9,495 bases of DNA, from contig CAUEYG010000029.1 of NCBI GenBank assembly GCA_959021945.1, positions 1 through 9,495 on the forward strand. The letters run 5' to 3'. Positions 6,354 to 9,495 of the stretch are shown here, one piece after another. Position 1 is the first letter of the stretch, and each line of letters begins with the position of its first letter. The DNA comes from an uncultured Eubacteriales bacterium. GTDB taxonomy: Bacteria; Bacillota; Clostridia; Peptostreptococcales; Anaerovoracaceae. The position numbers were made by a program, and so were the translations under genes. A model generated the notes under the pieces. That model was not told where the DNA came from. It worked only from the letters and a program-made list of their open reading frames with translations, and ran no database searches.

Positions 6354-7232
6354 TTATTTTATTTTTTTACTAAAGGAATAATATTGATCATCCCCTACAT
6401 TGACAATTCCTTTTTTTATTTTCTTTTTATAAAGATCATAAATTACAGCCTTTAAGTTTCCCTCTTCCAGCCCTATGATCAAATTACTGGTTTTTCCGCT
6501 GCACAGCAGGTTATCTGTAACATAGAGTTTAACCAGTACTTTCGATACATCAATGGTCTTAAAATATAAGTCTGCAGCCTCTATTTTCTGCAACAGCTTC
6601 ATGGCTGTCTTGTAAGCGGTTTCTTCTTTTACCTTAACTGCTTCATTTTCTGCAGCTTCTGTTACAGTAACGCCTATGAGGAGAGGAACCTGAGGCGCTT
6701 TGTCGGCAATTCGCAAAACAACGCCTTCTGAATCAATGACAATATATTGCTTGTCCCTCTGGAGGACAGCAGTCTCCTGACGCTCTGTTACTTGTATTTC
6801 TACAGTAGACGGCAGCTTTCTTTTGATCTCAGCTGTTTTAATATAGGAATTTTCCTGTAATTTTTCCTCACAGTCGCCGGCCTTAAATTCAAAAAGGTTT
6901 GTCCCTTTTTTTAACCCTGACAAGTCCTCAACCTGCTGCGATGTCAAATGAACAGTCTTAGAGACTTCTATTTTTTTAACAGCGAAAAAATCGGAATGAA
7001 GAAAATAATAAATGCCAATACACAAAAGTAAGAGAATGAAAAATTTCAGTAAATACCTCTTTTTCTTTCTCTTTTTCTTTTTCCTGGGACTCTGCTCTTG
7101 TGACGTCCCGGAAGGGGCATATTCCTCCGCCCCTTCCCTCTCATTACGGATTTCTTGATTGTAGGAACCTTCCCGGTATTCTGCTCTTTTATCTGGTTCG
7201 TGTTGTTTTTCTTTCATCCCATACTCTTTCAT
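6354..7232 (-). CDS. ftsQ: Cell division protein FtsQ/DivIB
   Basis: A bitopic membrane protein of the divisome core that works with DivIC/FtsB and FtsL to activate septal peptidoglycan synthesis. The 292-residue product shows a hydrophilic cytoplasmic tail of about 59 residues ending in a run of Lys/Arg (50-59), a single transmembrane segment (about 60-79, LLKFFILLLLCIGIYYFLHS), and then an external part. This part comprises a POTRA domain (about 83-151: FAVKKIEVSKTVHLTSQQV to LPSTVEIQVTER) and the FtsQ-type beta domain (about 152-285, with YIVIDSEGVVL). The basic run before the membrane fits a positive-inside topology. The start ATG (7232-7230) overlaps the murA stop as ATGA and has no strong Shine-Dalgarno, so translation is likely coupled to murA. 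A second Met at codon 6 is an alternative. Firmicutes homologues are usually called DivIB. Sequence conservation is low in this family, but architecture and context agree. Confidence 0.92.
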   Translation of the reverse strand: MKEYGMKEKQHEPDKRAEYREGSYNQEIRNEREGAEEYAPSGTSQEQSPRKKKKRKKKRYLLKFFILLLLCIGIYYFLHSDFFAVKKIEVSKTVHLTSQQVEDLSGLKKGTNLFEFKAGDCEEKLQENSYIKTAEIKRKLPSTVEIQVTERQETAVLQRDKQYIVIDSEGVVLRIADKAPQVPLLIGVTVTEAAENEAVKVKEETAYKTAMKLLQKIEAADLYFKTIDVSKVLVKLYVTDNLLCSGKTSNLIIGLEEGNLKAVIYDLYKKKIKKGIVNVGDDQYYSFSKKIK

Positions 7233-8482
7233 TGGCTTTTGCTGATGGCCCCGCCTAATTTTTTTAGTTCCCCATGAAAGTTACAGTAGCCCCGCTCAAT
7301 AAAACCGATATTATCTACAATCGTCTCTCCCTGAGCCATAAGCCCTGCAAGGACTAAAGCAGCGCCGCCTCTTAAATCTTCCGCAGCCACATGAGCTCCC
7401 TGGAGAAACTCTGTTCCTTCTATTATAGCGGTTCTTTGAAAAATTTCAATATCTGCTCCCATTTTTATAAGCTGCCTGGTATATTTAAACCTATTTTCAA
7501 AAATACGTTCTTCAACCCTTGTTTCTCCTACAGCGCCGGTCATAATAGCGGAGAACTGGGGCTGTAAATCCGTAGGGAATCCCGGATACGGAGCAGTCTG
7601 CAGCTTTCCTACAGAAAAAAGACGCGGAGGACCCTGCAGGAAGATTTCCATTTCCTGTTTCTTTATTTTACACCCGGCATACCGAAGATATTTCAGTAAA
7701 TTTTTTATGATCTCCGGTTCAATCCCCTTCAGCAGCAGCTTCCCTCCTGTAGAGGCAGCAGCCATTAAAAAGGTCCCTGCTTCAATTCGATCTCCTAATA
7801 TGCGATGGTAAGCGCCGTGGAGAGGCAGTCCTCCCTTAATCACGATCTTTGAGGTTCCGGCCCCTTTTATTTGCGCTCCGCAGCCATTGAGATAAGTTTG
7901 CAGATCAATGATCTCAGGCTCCTTTGCGCTGTTATGTATAATGGTTTCTCCCTGAGCGCCTAAAGCAGCCATCATAATATTCTCCGTCGCCCCTACGCTG
8001 GGAAACTCTAAAACAATGTTAGCACCAGTCATATGCTCTCCGGTGAAAACCAGCTGCTGTTCTTTTTCTTCTATTTTTACACCCATTTGGCTCAGGGCTT
8101 TTATATGTATATCAATGGGACGCTTTCCAATGGCGCACCCTCCCGGCTGACTGATAACCGCTCTGCCGCATCTTGTCAGCAGAGGTCCTACAAGAAAGAT
8201 GGAGGAACGCATTTTTTCCATCAGCTCCCTGGGCACTTCGTTGATACTCAGGCCGGATGAATCGACTAATAATTGCTCTTCCTCGTCTTGTACTCTGCAT
8301 CCAAGAGCTGTTAAAATCTCTTTCATGCTGACAACGTCCGATATGCGGGGACAGCCAAAAAATACATTTTCTTCCCCTGTCGCAATGGCTGCGGCAAGGA
8401 TAGGAAGCGCTGCGTTCTTGGCGCCCTTTACTGTATATTCCCCTTGGATCGGATTGCCGCCCTGTATATGATAGCTTTCCAA
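7229..8482 (-). CDS. murA: UDP-N-acetylglucosamine 1-carboxyvinyltransferase MurA
   Basis: Cytoplasmic enzyme that transfers enolpyruvate from PEP to UDP-GlcNAc, the first committed step of peptidoglycan precursor synthesis and the target of fosfomycin. From the TTG start at 8482-8480 it has 417 residues, close to E. coli MurA (419), and key residues fall at matching numbers: K23 in GAKNAALPI (E. coli K22), R92, catalytic C116 in GGCAIGKRP (C115; Cys rather than the Asp of naturally fosfomycin-resistant forms), D305 in PGFPTDLQPQ, R371 and R397. I prefer TTG over the in-frame ATG at 8512 because GGAGGTG lies 9 nt upstream of the TTG, family members begin near MEKxxIxGGN, and the ATG would sit in the loop of a hairpin with no ribosome binding site. 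ftsQ follows with an ATGA overlap. The gene lies downstream of murG, behind a terminator-like hairpin that may limit its expression. Confidence 0.96.
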   Translation of the reverse strand: MESYHIQGGNPIQGEYTVKGAKNAALPILAAAIATGEENVFFGCPRISDVVSMKEILTALGCRVQDEEEQLLVDSSGLSINEVPRELMEKMRSSIFLVGPLLTRCGRAVISQPGGCAIGKRPIDIHIKALSQMGVKIEEKEQQLVFTGEHMTGANIVLEFPSVGATENIMMAALGAQGETIIHNSAKEPEIIDLQTYLNGCGAQIKGAGTSKIVIKGGLPLHGAYHRILGDRIEAGTFLMAAASTGGKLLLKGIEPEIIKNLLKYLRYAGCKIKKQEMEIFLQGPPRLFSVGKLQTAPYPGFPTDLQPQFSAIMTGAVGETRVEERIFENRFKYTRQLIKMGADIEIFQRTAIIEGTEFLQGAHVAAEDLRGGAALVLAGLMAQGETIVDNIGFIERGYCNFHGELKKLGGAISKSQ

Positions 8483-8485
8483 ATT

Positions 8486-8533
8486 AAAAAACACCTCCGA
8501 AATATACTTCATAGTATGCCGGAGGCCTCTTTT
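8486..8533 (-). terminator. Terminator-like hairpin between murG and murA, masking the murA ribosome binding site
   Basis: On the minus strand CCTCCG (8525-8520) pairs with CGGAGG (8499-8494). An inner stem ATACT/AGTAT (8517-8513 with 8508-8504) closes a 4-nt ATGA loop, separated from the outer stem by a small internal loop (8519-8518 against 8503-8500). The 3' arm runs into TGTTTTTT (8493-8486), and the 5' arm is preceded by AAAAGAGG, which can pair with that tail. This has the form of an intrinsic terminator placed a few bases after the murG stop (8539-8537). The 3' arm also contains the murA Shine-Dalgarno GGAGGTG. It could act as a partial terminator, as a translational gate for murA, or both. 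Confidence 0.6.
8492..8498 (-). promoter_or_regulatory. Shine-Dalgarno of murA, decides a TTG start
   Basis: GGAGGTG on the minus strand, 9 nt upstream of TTG 8482-8480. It is the only strong ribosome binding site near the murA N terminus and is partly hidden in the 3' arm of the hairpin described above. Confidence 0.75.
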
Positions 8534-8536
8534 AAG

Positions 8537-9495
8537 TTACTGGATATCCAGATTGTTGCATATAATTTCCGCTGCATCTACCGGCGCGCATTCTCTGCTG
8601 CACCTGGACATCTTTTCAATCAGCTCTGGATCATTTTTAAACTTTAGAATCTGTGCAATTATTTTTTCATTGTTTAGATCTTTTTCCTCCATAATCAAAG
8701 CTCCGCCCCGATCAGCCACAGCCTTAGCATTGTAATATTGATGATTTCCTGTAACCATTGGCGATGGAATGAAAATAGCCGCTTTTCCGCACACAGTCAC
8801 TTCCGCCACAGTCAGTGCTCCGCTCCGGCTGATTACAAGGTCAGCAGCCGAAAGATATTCTTCCATATTACTGATATACTCTAAAATATGAATATTGTCA
8901 GCCAGCTTTATCCCTCGCTCCTGCTGTAGATCATTTAAAATAGCATCATAATAACGGGCGCCTGTTGCCATGCAGACTTGTATGCCTTTCATTCCATTGA
9001 CTGTTTCTATAACGCTCAGCATAGCTTTGTTAATTCTGCCTGCACCCTGGCTTCCGCCAAATACTAAAAGCACAAAATCATCTTGGCGAAAGCCCAGCTT
9101 TTTTCGGGACACTGCCGGTGCTGCGTCAAAAAAGGCTTTTCGCACCGGATTACCGCAAATCACATGCTTTTTTTTATGTTTAAAATATTCCTGGGCCTCA
9201 GGAAACCCGAGAAACAATTTATCTACATACTTTTCCAGCAGCTTGTTTGTTACTCCGGGGAAAGCATTTTGTTCGTGGGTGTAAGTTTTTATACCAGCCT
9301 TATGGGCAGCTCTTACTACCGGTCCGCACACGTATCCTCCTGTGCCAATAACAAGATCCGGCTTAAAAACTTCCATCAGCCGCTTGGCCTGCCTGTTCCC
9401 TTTACTGAGTTTTTTCATTACCTCAATATTTTTTAACAGATTTTTTCTATTAAATCCGGCAACTGTAATAAATTCAATAGGATATCCGTTTTCAG
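8537..9495 (-). CDS. murG: MurG, lipid II-forming GlcNAc transferase (5' end outside window)
   Basis: Peripheral membrane glycosyltransferase (GT-B fold) that moves GlcNAc from UDP-GlcNAc onto lipid I to make lipid II on the inner face of the membrane. The open frame continues without a stop to the window edge. The visible part begins with ENGYPIEFITVAGFNRKNLL, which fits the MurG N-terminal domain, so the Met at 9418 is internal; about 50 residues including the glycine-rich GGTGGH loop are missing. Visible motifs are PDLVIGTGGYVCGPV, HEQNAFPGVTNKLL (acceptor site), VFGGSQGAGRINKAM (second glycine-rich loop) and the donor-site segment SRSGALTVAEV followed by PSPMVTGNHQYYNAKAV. About 318 codons are present. 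The stop is 24 nt before the ATG at the head of the murA leader, with a terminator-like hairpin between. Placement just before murA, ftsQ and ftsZ is that of a division and cell wall cluster. Confidence 0.96.
   Translation of the reverse strand, partial: ENGYPIEFITVAGFNRKNLLKNIEVMKKLSKGNRQAKRLMEVFKPDLVIGTGGYVCGPVVRAAHKAGIKTYTHEQNAFPGVTNKLLEKYVDKLFLGFPEAQEYFKHKKKHVICGNPVRKAFFDAAPAVSRKKLGFRQDDFVLLVFGGSQGAGRINKAMLSVIETVNGMKGIQVCMATGARYYDAILNDLQQERGIKLADNIHILEYISNMEEYLSAADLVISRSGALTVAEVTVCGKAAIFIPSPMVTGNHQYYNAKAVADRGGALIMEEKDLNNEKIIAQILKFKNDPELIEKMSRCSRECAPVDAAEIICNNLDIQ

Noticed and set aside
8112..8300. Minus-strand open frame of 62 codons inside murA
   Set aside because: Out-of-frame overlap with the conserved MurA catalytic region; its sequence is a frame-shifted reading of MurA with no family resemblance.
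8540..8551. Perfect 12-bp palindrome CTGGATATCCAG at the end of murG
   Set aside because: It falls inside the last codons of murG, has no loop or T-tract and is not repeated elsewhere that I can see; probably chance.

Overview
All genes in this window are read from the minus strand, so genetic order runs from the right edge to the left. Gene content and order suggest a low-to-moderate GC, Gram-positive-type anaerobe of the Firmicutes, most likely class Clostridia. Pointers are the TrmH-family methyltransferase directly before pheS-pheT, zapA and mutS2 following (B. subtilis has a similar ysgA-pheS-pheT-(rnhC)-zapA-...-mutS2 order), a DivIB-type FtsQ, strong purine-rich Shine-Dalgarno sites, and frequent GTG/TTG starts. 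The lineage is inferred from neighbourhood and protein style, not from a search.

Layout, right to left. (1) Cell wall and division block: murG (5' end cut by the window), murA, ftsQ/divIB and ftsZ. MurG makes lipid II, MurA starts the UDP-MurNAc pathway, FtsQ/DivIB belongs to the divisome core, and FtsZ is the ring-forming tubulin homologue. murA and ftsQ overlap by an ATGA. A 119-bp gap before ftsZ carries a good extended -10 promoter, and no ftsA lies between ftsQ and ftsZ. A strong hairpin terminator follows ftsZ. (2) Translation block: a SpoU/TrmH-family RNA 2'-O-methyltransferase, pheS and pheT, packed closely. (3) zapA, encoding an FtsZ-ring-associated protein with an unusually long coiled-coil tail, starts 13 nt after the pheT stop. 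(4) The first 51 codons of mutS2, with a good ribosome binding site. After these the sequence switches abruptly to something else.

The most unusual spot is at about 52-58. The mutS2 reading frame ends in a stop, and the last 55 bases to the window edge instead encode a peptide resembling the N-terminal region of cysteine synthase (MIGGTPLLELTNYE...). This is either a real rearrangement that destroyed mutS2 or an assembly chimera.

The second point of interest is that two intergenic hairpins sit on top of the start region of the next gene. One, between murG and murA, looks like a terminator and holds the murA Shine-Dalgarno in its 3' arm. The other, after ftsZ, ends about 10 nt before the methyltransferase start codon. 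Three starts are revised here from ribosome-binding-site position and family alignment: murA (TTG), zapA (GTG) and the methyltransferase (internal ATG). I saw no tRNA, rRNA, CRISPR array, insertion sequence or new defence or biosynthetic system. Apart from the left edge this is a core housekeeping region. The only gene-free stretch over 100 bases is 6235-6353, described below.
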